Source of the DNA: Trichuris trichiura
Lineage: Eukaryota > Nematoda > Enoplea > Trichinellida > Trichuridae
DNA: 64,000 nt
Assembly: GCA_037903355.1 (NCBI GenBank)
Contig: JBAJFE010000014.1
Span: 1,922,001-1,986,000, forward strand
Direction of reading: 5' to 3'
Shown piece after piece: positions 16,638 to 35,661 of the stretch. Every line of letters begins with the position of its first letter. Positions within the stretch are counted from its first letter, which is position 1. Below the pieces are notes generated by a model. The model made no database searches. It was not told where the DNA came from and saw only the letters and a program-made list of their open reading frames with translations. The position numbers were made by a program, and so were the translations under genes.

Positions 16638-16640
16638 AGC

Positions 16641-16655
16641 GTTTTATAGTTTCAG
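16641..16655 (+). promoter_or_regulatory. Splice acceptor upstream of the ERK start codon (5' UTR intron or trans-splice site)
   Basis: GTTTTATAGTTTCAG ends 38 nt before the ERK ATG at 16694. It has a pyrimidine-rich tract and a clean AG. Clade I nematodes add spliced leaders to some mRNAs, so this may be a trans-splice acceptor; a cis intron from an upstream leader exon is equally possible. Confidence 0.45.
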
Positions 16656-16693
16656 CCTTATGTGCTTCTCGTGTTCGACTGCGTCATTTAGGA

Positions 16694-25016
<8,323 letters not shown>

Positions 25017-26164
25017 CGTTTGCATTATTCATCTCCCGCGCAATTACGCACCCACGGAGCCGATTCCTCATGGTTGTGACCATTTCTGCCGTTTTTCCAT
25101 TTCTGTCATGTACGGGGGAGCGTAGACGTTTTCTAGTTTTTGTTCATTCCCTTTCCTCCTCAGCCGTTTTCTGGTCGCATTCTGGAATGTCTTTTACCCC
25201 TTTTGGTGTCGCAAGCGGGTTTTTTCCGGTAGAAATCGCGCTGACGGCACAGTCTGCAAAGCTTGAACAATTTCCTTTGCACTCATCTTTGGACCTCTGC
25301 TTAAACGTGATTTTTGCCGCGGCCAGTTTCTGCCAGCGAGAAATTTCCCTTCATCTTTGAATCCTAAATGAAGTATGACGAATAGCATCATTAAATAATT
25401 TCGCCATAGCTGTGCTGTTGTCTAAATGTTTTTGCGCTGGGTATATTTTCATTTCTGCTTAATCTATTGCAACCTGTTTGCGCCGGTAGGTTAGCTTTTA
25501 AAAAAATGAAAATTTTGAATGTGTCAGTTGCGATAATATGCCCAATTGTTTTTAATTATTAAAATTTTGCTGCTAGACTTTGAAAGGTTCAATTGTTAAT
25601 TAAAAGTTAATTGTTTCATAATAAGAGTATTACATTTTTCATTACATTTACATTAGTGCTCCCCCGCTTGAACAGGGAAATCACCGTAAATGTTAAGAGA
25701 TATACAAGCTTAGTTCGATCGAGTCGTTTCTTGTGACCCACCAGAAATTTGGCCGAAAGCTTATGAATGGCAAGCCGCGATTTTTAAGTCTTTGATGCGT
25801 ACGTTCATGTCTTTTTAGTTCTAAAAAAATTGCATAAACTGAAAAGGTCAGAAAGGCGACAATGCTTGTTTGTGACAGAACTGTATTGTATTGAGTCTCC
25901 GTATTGTAACCATCGACATGGTCTACTTATGGTGAAAACTGGCTTCAAGGTAACTAATTGCTCATCATGTGAGCAGTTAATCTTCTCGACTAACCAGCTT
26001 TCGGCTGGCTAATTTTACAACTGGTTTGTCAGGTAAGCGTACAATAGCTACCACATTTAAGCATCGAATTCCGACGAAGGATTTCGCGCTAAATGGTTTT
26101 ATTAAACTACATTTTTGACTGTAGTGTGTAGCAACTGAGAGCTCAAGGCGCAAATTAATGAGTT
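25017..26164. other. ERK 3' flank and intergenic gap
   Basis: AT-rich, no supported gene. A plus-strand frame at 25070-25360 is probably 3' UTR. No canonical AATAAA was found close to the stop. Confidence 0.5.
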
Positions 26165-27471
26165 ATGGAAGTAGTTGCGTTGCTCCTCTTTGCTATAAGA
26201 ATGCGTAAGGGAATAGCGATTGCAGGCTGCACATTTCTGCCGCCTGGTGCGAACTATTTCATATATATTGTTGTGCACGTTTTAGAAGTTGCAGCAACGA
26301 TGGTGTTTTCCCCTTGCTCAAACGATGACGACTGCGGATGGAATCAAAAATGCCGCTTCAAGTTGTGCGTTTGTAGACCTGGATTTGTACTTCAGGACCC
26401 ACCGACTGATTGTGTCGAAGGTATTACTCTTAAATAAGCTTTATTAATTTAACTACTGAAAGTTAAACCTTTCCTTAAATGATTACATTTGAAACCGCAG
26501 TAACTTTTTCAAAGTAAGAGACCAGCAGCAAACTTTCACTCAGTGTTTGTAACTGAAAAGCTAAAGCTTGGCCAATCAATTAATTTATCGACAAAATGGT
26601 AGCACCGCATGCTGCTGCAAACTTTCCGAATCAACTTATTATTACATAGCTGGCATAATTGAAAACCGTCTGTACACAGAAGTGTTTGCATACCGCTTTC
26701 GCTCTGCGGTGGGGTGCCTATTCGCCCTTTGAACAAGTGGCTGTATCTTCGCTAAGAGCGTTCGACATTATCAGCGTGATGAATCTCTCCAGGTGAAGAA
26801 AGGAAAATTTCTGCAGAATAATGAACCTCATAACATTATATATATATATATATATATGTACAGTAGAACCTCCATAAGTTGACCACCCAAGGGACTGCGA
26901 AAAACTGGTCAACGCAGGAGGTGGCCAACGTAAGAGACTGTGGGTATATTATATTATTAACGTGCGGACCAACCACGTGGTCAAAATTCGGTCAACTTAG
27001 GGAAGTGGTCGACATAGAGAGGTGGTCAACTTCGGAGGTTCTACCGAATGTTATGAGGTTCATTATTCTGCAGAAACCTTGCTTTCTTCACCTTATATAT
27101 ATATATATATATATCCTGAGAACGGCCAGTTTTAAAGTTTCATGAACTTATTGGTAGCAAAGCCTCTCGCCTTAAAATGTTAGTCTTCGCAGCTGCCGGA
27201 GCTTTGTTTAAAAACATTATTATAGGGAGCTGTATCTGCCTTCTCTTCGCTTGATCAAATAAGTCTTGTAGCGGCTTCAACGAAGTCGTTATTCCTCGTG
27301 TAACCATGATGCCACGTTCCATGGATGGATCGTTTTCAGCAATCATATCTTTCAGGACCTGCGCTTGCCGGAAAATAGCCAGCGGTGCGCATGTTTTCGT
27401 GAAAAGATGACGTCACTATTTCACGCCAGGACGAACCGCGTTGTATAGAATCCGCGGATAACGAGGGCCGC

Positions 27472-27516
<45 letters not shown>

Positions 27517-30233
27517 ATCCGCGGATTCTATACAACGCGGTTTGTCTGGCGTGAAATAGTGACGTCATCTTTTATATATATTATTGACTATATGCTATAT
27601 ATATATATATATAGCTATATATATATATATAGCATATGGCTTCATGGTTATACGAGGAATAACGGCTTCGTTGATGCCGCTACAAGATTTATTCAATAAA
27701 GCGAAGAAAAGGCAGATACAGCTTTCTATAACAATAAAACTCCAGCAGTTGCGAAGACTAACATATTAAGGCGAGAAGTTTTGCTACCAACAAGTTCAAG
27801 AAGCCTTAGAACTGGCCGTTTTCCAGGAGATCTGCGCCCACCTACAGAAAGTGGGTAAATTGATACATGATGCCCCAAAACGTTTCTGGCGTAGACGTTT
27901 TGCTCTATGTTGATGCGTTCCGTGTGATGTTCACTATTTCTGCTTAAGTGCGCCTATGTATTTTATATTTCCCCTGCTGTGTACCCATTCCGCGCACCAG
28001 TACACCGCTTAGCTTATTGAAGCAAGACAATTCGCAGGCGTTTAAAGAAAGAGCATCTTACTTTTATCCTTTCTTGTATCTAATGGCTAACCCCATGGGA
28101 CAACCGCAGTCTCATTAATCTTATTATCTCGTAGCTAGATTCCGTATTACCAAATGTCGAAGGATCACTAGGTATGATAACCGTTCCGGAAGGAATTCAA
28201 GGGGGCAGGACGAAATACGCGTCTAGAATATAAGCTACTTAACCTTTTTCATAGGTGTCCTATATAACGCGGTAAAACGCTCAAAATTTTGGACGAATTA
28301 ACCGCGGATAACGAGGGCCGACTATATATATACATGTCTCCTGGTCTTCTGGAGCAGTTCAGTCGGGGTTAAAGCATCCCAATCTACTGCCGGGTTTTCA
28401 TATAATGTGGGATAATCTCAGCGAATTTTCGTGAGTAGTATTTACAGTATGCAGCAAGCAACGTGAAATAAACCTTACCGTGTAATTGTAAGGTTAAGCT
28501 GAAAACAGGTACGAATGATATGTAGGAACATCAGTTACGATGGAAACTTCTCCTTAGTTATGTTACTTTTTCCAGGTTAATGAATCAGTGAGTGTTCATT
28601 GAAGAAAGATGCCTGGAAGTTAGTTCGGTAGGAGATTTGCTTCGCAAATAAGGAAAAGAAGAGCACATAAAAAAAACCTTTTTGGGAGTCACTATATTTT
28701 TAACTGCTGCTATATAAGTGCACTTGAACAACGTCGTTAATCTTTATTTACTTTTTAGGGCCAAAGGTTGGCGAAAATTGCAGTAGTTCAATTTTCTGCT
28801 CAACTCCTCGTTCCTTTTGTTACTATGACACGTGTATATGCGGATATCCGTACGAACCGGTCGGTGATCGTTGTATTCATCCTGGTACGAACTTTGATGG
28901 TAGGGCCTTCTAAAAATACGATTTAGCCAAGAAGCTAGGCCAGGAGTGTAGAAGCCATATGGAATGCGTAGTGGCGTATTCCCACTGCGCGAAAGGTGTT
29001 TGTAAATGCAAGCCAGGATTCCAGGCAGACCATGAGGCGTGCTTACCTTATGGTCAAGTTTGACGGAATGCAAGAAGTGAAACAACATTCGATTAAGCAA
29101 TTTTCAGAATACAACTGCAACAGTGGCCCAACACCCCTTGTTGACGGAAAGGTTATACCGTGCAAATTGAACTTCACTTCCTCAATTGATGATTGTCCCG
29201 AAACTATGTATTGCGTTTTAGTGAACGAACCAGTTGTTTCGTCGCAATTAGTGGACGGTGAGACCTTTTTTCTTATTAACCTACCCTAATTTTTGGCTTT
29301 TTGAAAGAATGCTCTGTTTCTAGTTATTTTTAGCTTCAGCTTTAATAGATATATATCATCTTCAAGATGAATATTAAAATTCTTGCGTCATTATTTTTCT
29401 ACCTCTTCAGTCCCTGTCCTCTTGAACAGTGTAGAGAATTAAGATTTTTAGAAGTACTTTTCGATTTCGGAAATTCAAATAGCATGCAAAATAATTGCCT
29501 TAAAAAGATTAGTTGTAGGCACTGCAGGGGAAAAAAATTTCTTTATGAACACTTCGCACGACGATAGGGTTTTATGATTACCCAACGCGTCCGTGTTGCT
29601 TACCCTCAAACCATGAGCAACTTGATAACTGACCTGTCTAATTCACTGACTCATTATTGACCTTTCATTCAAGGAATTTGCTGCAACAAAACAGTTTCCT
29701 ACTACAGTAATCATGCTCAATGTCCTGTCGGCTTTAGCGAAGAAATGGAAAATTGTTACAGTCCATCTGGGTCGTCTTTTACGTTCTACGACATTGTAAG
29801 TGGCGAATACCTTTGCTGTCCTTTACCATGCCTAAGGAAAAGTCGCCTACACGAACATCGCTGCTATGACTCTATTCTTGAAGTCGGTGACATATGCAGC
29901 TTCAGCGCGGAATGTCCCATGGGAACAATTTGCATGGGTAAGACCTTTTTTCCGCGAAGTGTTCTTCTACTTTAGTTGCTTCAGCCAACAGATGCATTTG
30001 CCAGCCAGGATATACAGCCGTCGACGGAGATTGCTATTGTAACATAACTATAATCGGTGAACGCATTTCTCATAGAAAGGATTTTAGTGCCGCAGTGCTT
30101 CAATGGCGTTCCTTTGCGCGATTTTAATACTGGAGAACTTGTGCAGTGCACATCGCAATCACCCTGTCCGTCAGGTTTTTACTGTATTGACGAATTTCGG
30201 ATCTGCTGTCCAGATTTGGATTTGGAAATTTAA
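26165..30233 (+). CDS. Secreted EB/lustrin-like cysteine-rich repeat protein, ~373 aa
   Basis: Exons: 26165-26420, 28759-28884, 28927-29052, 29108-29257, 29674-29937, 29985-30038, 30088-30233 (TAA); 1122 nt, in frame. All six introns are phase 1. The modules carry 6-8 Cys each in EB/EGF-like spacing: SPCSNDDDCGWNQKC...CVCRPGF, GENCSSSIFC...CICGYPY, GQECRSHMEC...CKCKPGF. They are followed by lustrin-like CP.G and CC blocks, ending CPSGFYCIDEFRICCPD. An N-terminal hydrophobic stretch fits secretion, although the signal is unusual. A good GTAAGG donor at 26205 paired with CAG at 26294 would remove 90 bp in frame and give 343 aa. Likely an extracellular or cuticle-associated protein; exact role unknown. 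Intron 6 is taken as 49 bp (30039-30087); a 31-bp alternative starting at 30057 is also in frame. Intron 1 is full of transposons. Confidence 0.85.
26791..27093. mobile_element. Composite fold-back element with nested pogo/Tigger-type MITE
   Basis: Outer arms 26791-26837 and 27047-27093 are 47-bp inverted copies (core TTCTGCAGAATAATGAACCT). Between the left outer arm and the inner element is a (TA)n run, and a second (TA)n run follows the right outer arm. The inner element, 26861-27046, has terminal inverted repeats starting CAGTAGAACCTCCATAAGTT and ending GGAGGTTCTACCG. CAGT-GAACCTC termini are typical of pogo/Tigger elements, which insert at TA. No coding capacity. Confidence 0.75.
27094..27114. 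repeat. (TA)n microsatellite
   Basis: Uninterrupted TA run between the fold-back element and the Tigger remnant. Pogo-family elements target TA, which explains the clustering. Confidence 0.9.
27117..27474 (-). mobile_element. Tigger/pogo transposon remnant, inverted copy A
   Basis: The right terminus at 27474 reads ...GGATAACGAGGGCCGCCTG, the same terminus as the element ending at 48650. On the minus strand the 5' leader is followed directly by a C-terminal transposase fragment (LKDMIAENDPSMERGIMVTR, then LKPLQDLFDQAKRRQIQL). This resembles the end of Tigger/jerky-type DDE transposases. HTH and catalytic regions are deleted, and the far terminus is missing next to (TA)n. Confidence 0.7.
27475..27513. 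repeat. (TA)n microsatellite at the centre of an inverted Tigger pair
   Basis: A 39-bp TA run separating two oppositely oriented Tigger remnants whose termini face each other. Confidence 0.9.
27514..28322 (+). mobile_element. Tigger/pogo transposon remnant, copy B
   Basis: Starts TGTTATCCGCGGATTCTATA, the copy A terminus in opposite orientation lacking the outer CAGGCGGCCCTCG. It has a palindromic TA cluster (27572-27636) and then a transposase C-terminal fragment on the plus strand (MVIRGITASLMPLQDLFNKA). The end, GCGGATAACGAGGGCCGAC, matches the inner end of the element at 47626. It lacks HTH and DDE domains, so it cannot be autonomous. Copies A and B together form a large inverted repeat (arms roughly 27130-27474 and 27514-27830). 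Confidence 0.7.
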
Positions 30234-30549
30234 AACAATGTTGCAATAACTGGTTTAGCATGTAGGCGTCCCTGCATTGTTTGCTTGCAAACTTCCAGGA
30301 AACCAAAATGCTACATGAGAAGCTTTACGTTTTCCCGGTGTCGTCGTGAAAGTATGTGCTAAATAGTTGCATGATGATAAGCATGGTATTTATTACATTG
30401 TTTCATGTTGTTGTTAGAACGCTGACACCATATTTCTGAGTTTCATTCTTAATATGCCGGGCTTAAGTTGCACTTCAAATGCGTTTTGTACTCTTGCCTT
30501 GCTCAGCACGCAAATTTTCATGCTGAGCAAGGCAAGCAAATCCCTTTGA
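30234..30549. other. Gap with a 16-bp perfect hairpin
   Basis: No gene. CTTGCCTTGCTCAGCA at 30493-30508 is followed after 12 nt by its exact reverse complement at 30521-30536. Confidence 0.6.
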
Positions 30550-31130
30550 TTTTCACTTTCTGCAGTCCAGACTTTCTTCAATCTAAATTAAACTACTTCA
30601 GCCAGACCTTTTCAAAAAATGGCTATTTTCAAGTTTTTATAGACAAGATCATTCAACACAGACCTTACAGACGTGCTCCTTCAGATTATTACGATTTAAA
30701 CATCGCTCACTTTGTTCTCCCCTACTTTGTGGGATGAGGTGAAAGGATCCTACGGTTAGACCAAACTTTGGGGTTTAGGGTCTTCTTCAAGAGCACTTTT
30801 GGTCTCCGTTCCCTCTTTCAAAAAGACCAGACAAGCATTCTTGTAACAAAAAACCGTCCTGATATCCATGAGCAAATGTGCTGGCTCAGCTGTTTACTTT
30901 GGTAAAACAAGTAAAGCTTTAGAACAAAAAGTAAATCAGCACGTTAAATGCCTAAACTGGTACAATAACGCACATGCTGCCCTAAAAACTGGAACCCCTG
31001 TTACTCGTCGTGATCGATCGCCGGAATGGGAAAAGCACTCGTGGCTTCAGCAATGACGGAACACGTGGCTCATTGTAAAAAGATTTTCCAAGCAAAAGCT
31101 TCATGCTATAAAAGCAATTCACGACTGAGA
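30550..31130 (+). mobile_element. Degenerate Penelope-like retroelement fragment (RT end plus GIY-YIG endonuclease)
   Basis: Conceptual reading gives the C-terminal part of a Penelope-type reverse transcriptase (SKNGYFQVFIDKII, then LPYFVG), a TGA at 30735-30737, and GERILRLDQTLGFRVFFKST with LRSLFQKDQ in the same frame. That order matches the thumb region I know from Penelope-like elements. A frameshift then leads to KCAGSAVYFGKTSKALEQKV at about 30871-30930, a GIY-YIG-like core (YFGKT for YIGxT), and another leads to SAMTEHVAHC at about 31047-31077. At least one stop and two frameshifts: an inactive relic. Upstream RT motifs are not present here. Confidence 0.6.
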
Positions 31131-33299
31131 AAGATGAAGAGGTGCTTTACATTTGCTATAACACCATATACAATCGTGATTTTGTTGGTGTTTGTACGAT
31201 TTGGACAACTTTGGCTTCTTGTTCTTTACCATTGTTGTTATTTACCATAACATGTGGTTGGATACAAAACATGCTGAAATCACAATGGTGACAACTTTCT
31301 GAGTCCGCTTTGAAATGAAGACTACGTATTAGTCCGTTAGTTGTCACGAAGTCATTTTCTCGTTTACCGCTGATGACGGGTGTCGGTTCCCATCTGAATG
31401 CTTTGATAAATAATAAAGATTGCACACAAGAGCGGGCTCCTATCGTGCACATACAGTTACTTCAACTTTACTTGCAAGCGAAAAGTCGATTTGTTTTCTT
31501 TCTATTTCTTTCTCCTGTTGGAAAAATATGCTGTTGAAACTTGTTAAGCGTGCAATGCTTAGTTTAAATGAAGAATAAAAGCGGAACTTTGTCCCGTTTC
31601 CCGAGCTTTCCAAAAAGCGCTTCATTTAATCTTATCTGCGAATGTTTTTAACCTATTTTAAGACTTTCATCTCGGTCGAAAGTTTAAACCGTACAGGTTA
31701 AGCAAAAAATGCCAAAAGGATAGATAACGCAATTAACAGCGCAGAACTTTTAACACGATGCGCAGGTTGAATATTAGATAGTTGAGCATTCGTTGTTTTT
31801 CCAACCAATAAGAATTCAGGTTGATTATTTTTTCGCGTTGAAGAAATCGTAATTTTCTGGTAAAACCGTCAGGAAGTAGCAATTGAATTTATTTGCGTCA
31901 GGTGACAGAACAAAAGCATCCCGCGTACAGAACAAGGAAATATGCGAATAATACTAGCATTTTGATCTTGGCACGAAGGTTCACAGGGATTTCTCCTATA
32001 CTATCCGTTCCACTATAGCACAGATGTACTCACTAATGCCCACGACTAAAAAGCAGGACGCGCTTGCGACGCCCAGGAGGCGACGGCGCGAAAAGCTTGA
32101 AAAATTACGCCTAAAACTGTGCTTTTAAATCACAATATGGCTGAGAGTTCTCTCAGCCATCAGCCATTGCTGCGCTCTGCTAATTTGTTTTACTAAACGT
32201 AGGACATGAGCAGTTATTTTGCAAAAATTTATTCGTCCTTAAAATGAAAGAAAACATTCTCAACGCTACAACTTTGCTTAATGATTTTGGAAAGGCTTAA
32301 ATGGTGAGAAATTCTAAGTCTTTTTATACAATGCTGAAACACCGGCAGGCAATTAAGCAATACGAGACAGCAACGTTACCTATAGAATCCCTTACAAGAA
32401 GCTTTGCTTTCAGCAATTGAATTCTTAAGTGGGAAGGTGAAAATTAAGAATAATGCGCTTTCTTACTGCAAGCTAATTTTTATCTCACATATCCTGAGAA
32501 TAAGTGTGCAACTTTACCGTAACATTCCAACGAAAGGTAATTTCGCGAAAACTTGTTGCAACTTGTCGAGAGCTGTTGTTAAGAAAGTATTGTGCGCTAA
32601 ATCACCTACAGAAGCCGTTCGGCAGTTGTCCATGCATTTACTGCAAGCCTGGCCGTAGTGTTGGCCTCAAACATCGGCGAGGCAACTTAAAGTTTTCCTT
32701 CGTAGGTAACGCCATTTTCATTTGCACTAACACCATTAGAGGCTTCTTATCACGATTTTTTGGAGCTATTCGGCGTAATTTCAGGCACTCATGGTTGGAT
32801 GCCCTGCTCAGAGTAAACGAAATCTCACGAGGATCGCCATAATTTTTTCCTAATCTACTGTGATTGCCGAAATAAGCTGTGATACCGGAGAAACTTATCA
32901 CAAATTGGTTTTGGGAAGCGATAATGGCAGTAGGAGGATGAAAAGAAAGAGCTCAAAGAGCTTTAAGAGCTAAGTTTAGGATGCTTGGCAAGGCATCAGT
33001 TTTCAAGTTGGGCTCATTATCGTTGACCAAGTGACCGTGCACCTGAATGACCAGTTCACGACCAGAGGTCCGAAAAAACAAATTATACGTCCATTCTAAG
33101 TTATTTGAATGAAATGAAAGCTGTAGCTCTCTGCTGTTGTGGGAAACTGCTGTACGACAATGTGGCGCCATAACTCTCCTGTCATGTCCACGCCAACAAA
33201 CAAACTCTTATCAACCACCAGTCGTTGCCGGAAGTTAGACAATGCAGTGACGCATGAGTCATTGCAAAGAAAATATTGCGAAAGTTAGATGATTTTTCA
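31131..33299. other. Intergenic, no supported gene
   Basis: AT-rich. ATGGCTGAGAGTTCTCTCAG... at 32137-32160 is a 24-nt palindrome (11-bp arms, 2-nt centre). Short overlapping frames around 32404-32900 have no domain features. Confidence 0.5.
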
Positions 33300-33800
33300 C
33301 CATAGCAGGTCCAGGTTTGTGCACTTAAGGTACACGTGACAGACCGTGGTTTGGCCCCAGTGGAACGAACACCCGCCTAATGAAATGGAATCCAAGTGAA
33401 ATTCCAGACGGACAGCGGGTTCGCGCTGGTCATAATCGATGAGGTGTCTTACCGTGTTATGAACAGATGCTTGCCTATGCTGAGTAAGCCCGAGTTGAAA
33501 ATTGGTACATGCTCACGGGAGTGGATGAAGATATTGAGGTCATGCCAAGCCAACAGGCAGCCTCGTGATATGAATTGAAACCGTGGACGTTCGGGTCCTA
33601 TATGTTGAAACGTTAACAGTGGTCACTGAGCTGTTATCCTTACATCATGTGAAAGGCTCCCGCAACATTGACCCAGAACAACAACGTAGGACCCTGTTAT
33701 GATGACCTGTCCAATACGTTGACATGGGAGTCTGACAAACGTACCTTTCGTTGAGGGTGCACGCCAAGGTAAGTTGAGAGCGAAATTACTCTTCCATTAC
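33300..33800 (+). pseudogene. Ty3/gypsy-type aspartic protease remnant
   Basis: One frame reads VKFQTDSGFALVIIDEVSYR at 33396-33455, followed by LPMLSKPELKIG. The layout (hydrophobic strand, D-S/T-G active site at 33411-33419, then V-I-x-x-x-x-Y and a Leu-Pro/Lys segment) is that of retrotransposon pepsin-like proteases in nematode gypsy elements. Stop codons flank it (TAA/TGA before, TGA after), and the downstream reading LYVETLTVVTELL is broken. No RT, integrase or LTR was seen nearby. A short degenerate match, so moderate confidence. Confidence 0.4.
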
Positions 33801-34411
33801 TGTTGCCAGTAAGCTGTTCGGTTGCATTGACGCTTGAGAAACTGCCTCGCTGATTTAGTTCAGCGACTTAGCCTAAGCCACTTCCCGGAAGCTTCTCGCT
33901 TTCGCTATTGTTATTTCAGCGGTTTCTCATTTCTCCGTGACTTTGCTCTCGGCTTGAACGCACGTCACTGTCAGGCGCTGCTGTTCGCCGGAGCACTTTT
34001 ATTCTTGGAGAAAATCCGTCAGTTAAGGCAACCAAAATTAATTGGCACAACGGGTTCTTAATAGACGAGCTTCTCCTGACACTCGTCTTCCCTTACTGGC
34101 CAACAAGACGAACCCAGTTAACATTCCATGTTCATCATTATCGTAATTTGCCTTGTTTTCAGAAAGCTTTGAGAACTGCGACATTCCATCTTGTTTTCCT
34201 CCGACTTGAAATCGTCATAACCTCATCCACAATTACTCAGGTGAGTCAATGGGTTCATTATAATTCTCTACGACAAAATTTGCCCACCTTGAGCTTTGAG
34301 ACTTGCTCGTCTTCTCCTTCTTTCCATATGCGTATGTTTCACTCATACGCGACAGGGAACTTTTTGTCAATTTTATTTGTTTAGTACTCAACACTCGGCT
34401 TTCATCTTGAA
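33801..34411. other. Gap upstream of the mariner transposase
   Basis: No gene recognised. I looked for a mariner terminal inverted repeat between 34080 and 34411 pairing with 35435-35660 and could not see one. Confidence 0.5.
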
Positions 34412-35434
34412 ATGAAGATCCCCGACAGAATTCACTTCCGCCATTGCCTACGTCTTTTTTTTGACCAAGGAAAAACAGCGGCGGAAGCCAAAAGAATTCT
34501 GTGTGATACATACGGTAAGGGAACCGTGTCTTCAACCACGTGTAAAACGTGGTACAATCGTTTCCGCAATGGTGATTTCGAAATTGACGATCGAAACAAG
34601 TCAGGTGGCTCAAACGAATCCGTAGATAGAGAATTATGGGCTTTGATTCTCGAAAACACAGCGATGACCATTGAAGAACTCGCCAAAACGCTTAAGGTGA
34701 CTCGGTCGTTCGTTAGCCACCGTCTCAATGCGATAGGTGTAATTGAAGAACACGGCAAGTTGATGCAGCGTCAGTTAGACCAATCTGAGTTAAATTACCG
34801 TGTAAACTTTTGCCGTTCGCTGTGCTCCACTGAGTGTATGGACAGTTTTCTGTGTCGAATTGTCACCGGCTGTGAAAAATGGATCAATTTCAAGAATCCG
34901 AGAATGGGAAAATGTCGTAAGCCCAAAGTCAGAAGGATCACATCCACAGCGGAGACGACAGTTCATAGGAAAAAAGTGCTCCTTTGCGTGTGGTGGGACC
35001 AAGAAGGTATGCTGTATCATGAGCTGCTGCAACCGCATGAGGTTATGAACACATGTCGTTACTCCGCGCAACTTCCAAAATTAAAAGAAGCTTTACAGAA
35101 GAAACGTACAACGTACGGACCGAATCCGACGAATCGGGTCATTCTGATGCAGGAAAACATAGGAAAACAAGTCACCGACATCTGTGTGCAGCTAGACTGG
35201 GAATGGACAATACAGCCGATGTTCTCATCAGACGTCTGCCCATCCGATTATTACCTGTTTCCGTCAATGGAGCAGAAGTTGTCTGGTCGCCAGTTCACAA
35301 ATGTCGTCGAAATAGAAAAATGGGTTACTGATTTTTTCAGTTCAAGGCCAGTTAACTTCTACCGTTGTGGCATCCATATGCTGCCGGAACGTTGGGATAA
35401 AGTTATAAAGAACCATGGAGCCTATATTAAATAA
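34412..35434 (+). CDS. Mariner-family transposase with intact frame but altered catalytic residues (340 aa)
   Basis: An uninterrupted frame from ATG to TAA. Residues 1-110 form the paired HTH DNA-binding part (AAEAKRILCDTYGKGTVS, WYNRFRNGDFEIDD, then EELAKTLKVTRSFVSHRL). The catalytic part keeps the mariner landmarks in order: RIVTGCEKWI (149-158), VWWDQEGMLYHELL (193-206), VILMQENI (243-250), PSDYYLF (277-283). In active mariners the first is GDEKW and the third HDN; here Asp1 is Cys154 and Asp2 is Glu248, while Asp3 (Asp279) remains. The Asp2-Asp3 gap is 30 residues, not the usual 34. Length matches full mariner transposases (about 345 aa). Transposition competence is therefore unlikely. 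An open frame with dead chemistry fits a domesticated DNA-binding protein, or a recent relic. Confidence 0.85.
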   Translation: MKIPDRIHFRHCLRLFFDQGKTAAEAKRILCDTYGKGTVSSTTCKTWYNRFRNGDFEIDDRNKSGGSNESVDRELWALILENTAMTIEELAKTLKVTRSFVSHRLNAIGVIEEHGKLMQRQLDQSELNYRVNFCRSLCSTECMDSFLCRIVTGCEKWINFKNPRMGKCRKPKVRRITSTAETTVHRKKVLLCVWWDQEGMLYHELLQPHEVMNTCRYSAQLPKLKEALQKKRTTYGPNPTNRVILMQENIGKQVTDICVQLDWEWTIQPMFSSDVCPSDYYLFPSMEQKLSGRQFTNVVEIEKWVTDFFSSRPVNFYRCGIHMLPERWDKVIKNHGAYIK

Positions 35435-35600
35435 CGCGACGCGTAACCTTAATGGTTTATCGTACTTTACATTTTTAAGAACGTCTAAAAGAAGCCAGTT
35501 GTTTCCTTTGTGAAGTTGTGTTGTCTGTAGCGTTCGCGTATACTGAAAAGAAACGCCAAGAATATCCTAGAAATCTTTCATTGAATAATAGCTTTCACAG

Positions 35601-35606
35601 TTTATT
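35601..35606 (-). promoter_or_regulatory. Poly(A) signal AATAAA for the Orai gene
   Basis: Canonical AATAAA on the minus strand about 55 nt downstream of the Orai stop codon. Confidence 0.5.
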
Positions 35607-35661
35607 GTACGCAGCGTTCCCGACCTACAGAATTAAAAGCTTCAGTAAGGCAATGAACATG

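Noticed and set aside
27572..27636. TA-rich palindrome as a replication origin or promoter
   Set aside because: It is simply an interrupted TA microsatellite within a Tigger remnant; no supporting motif.
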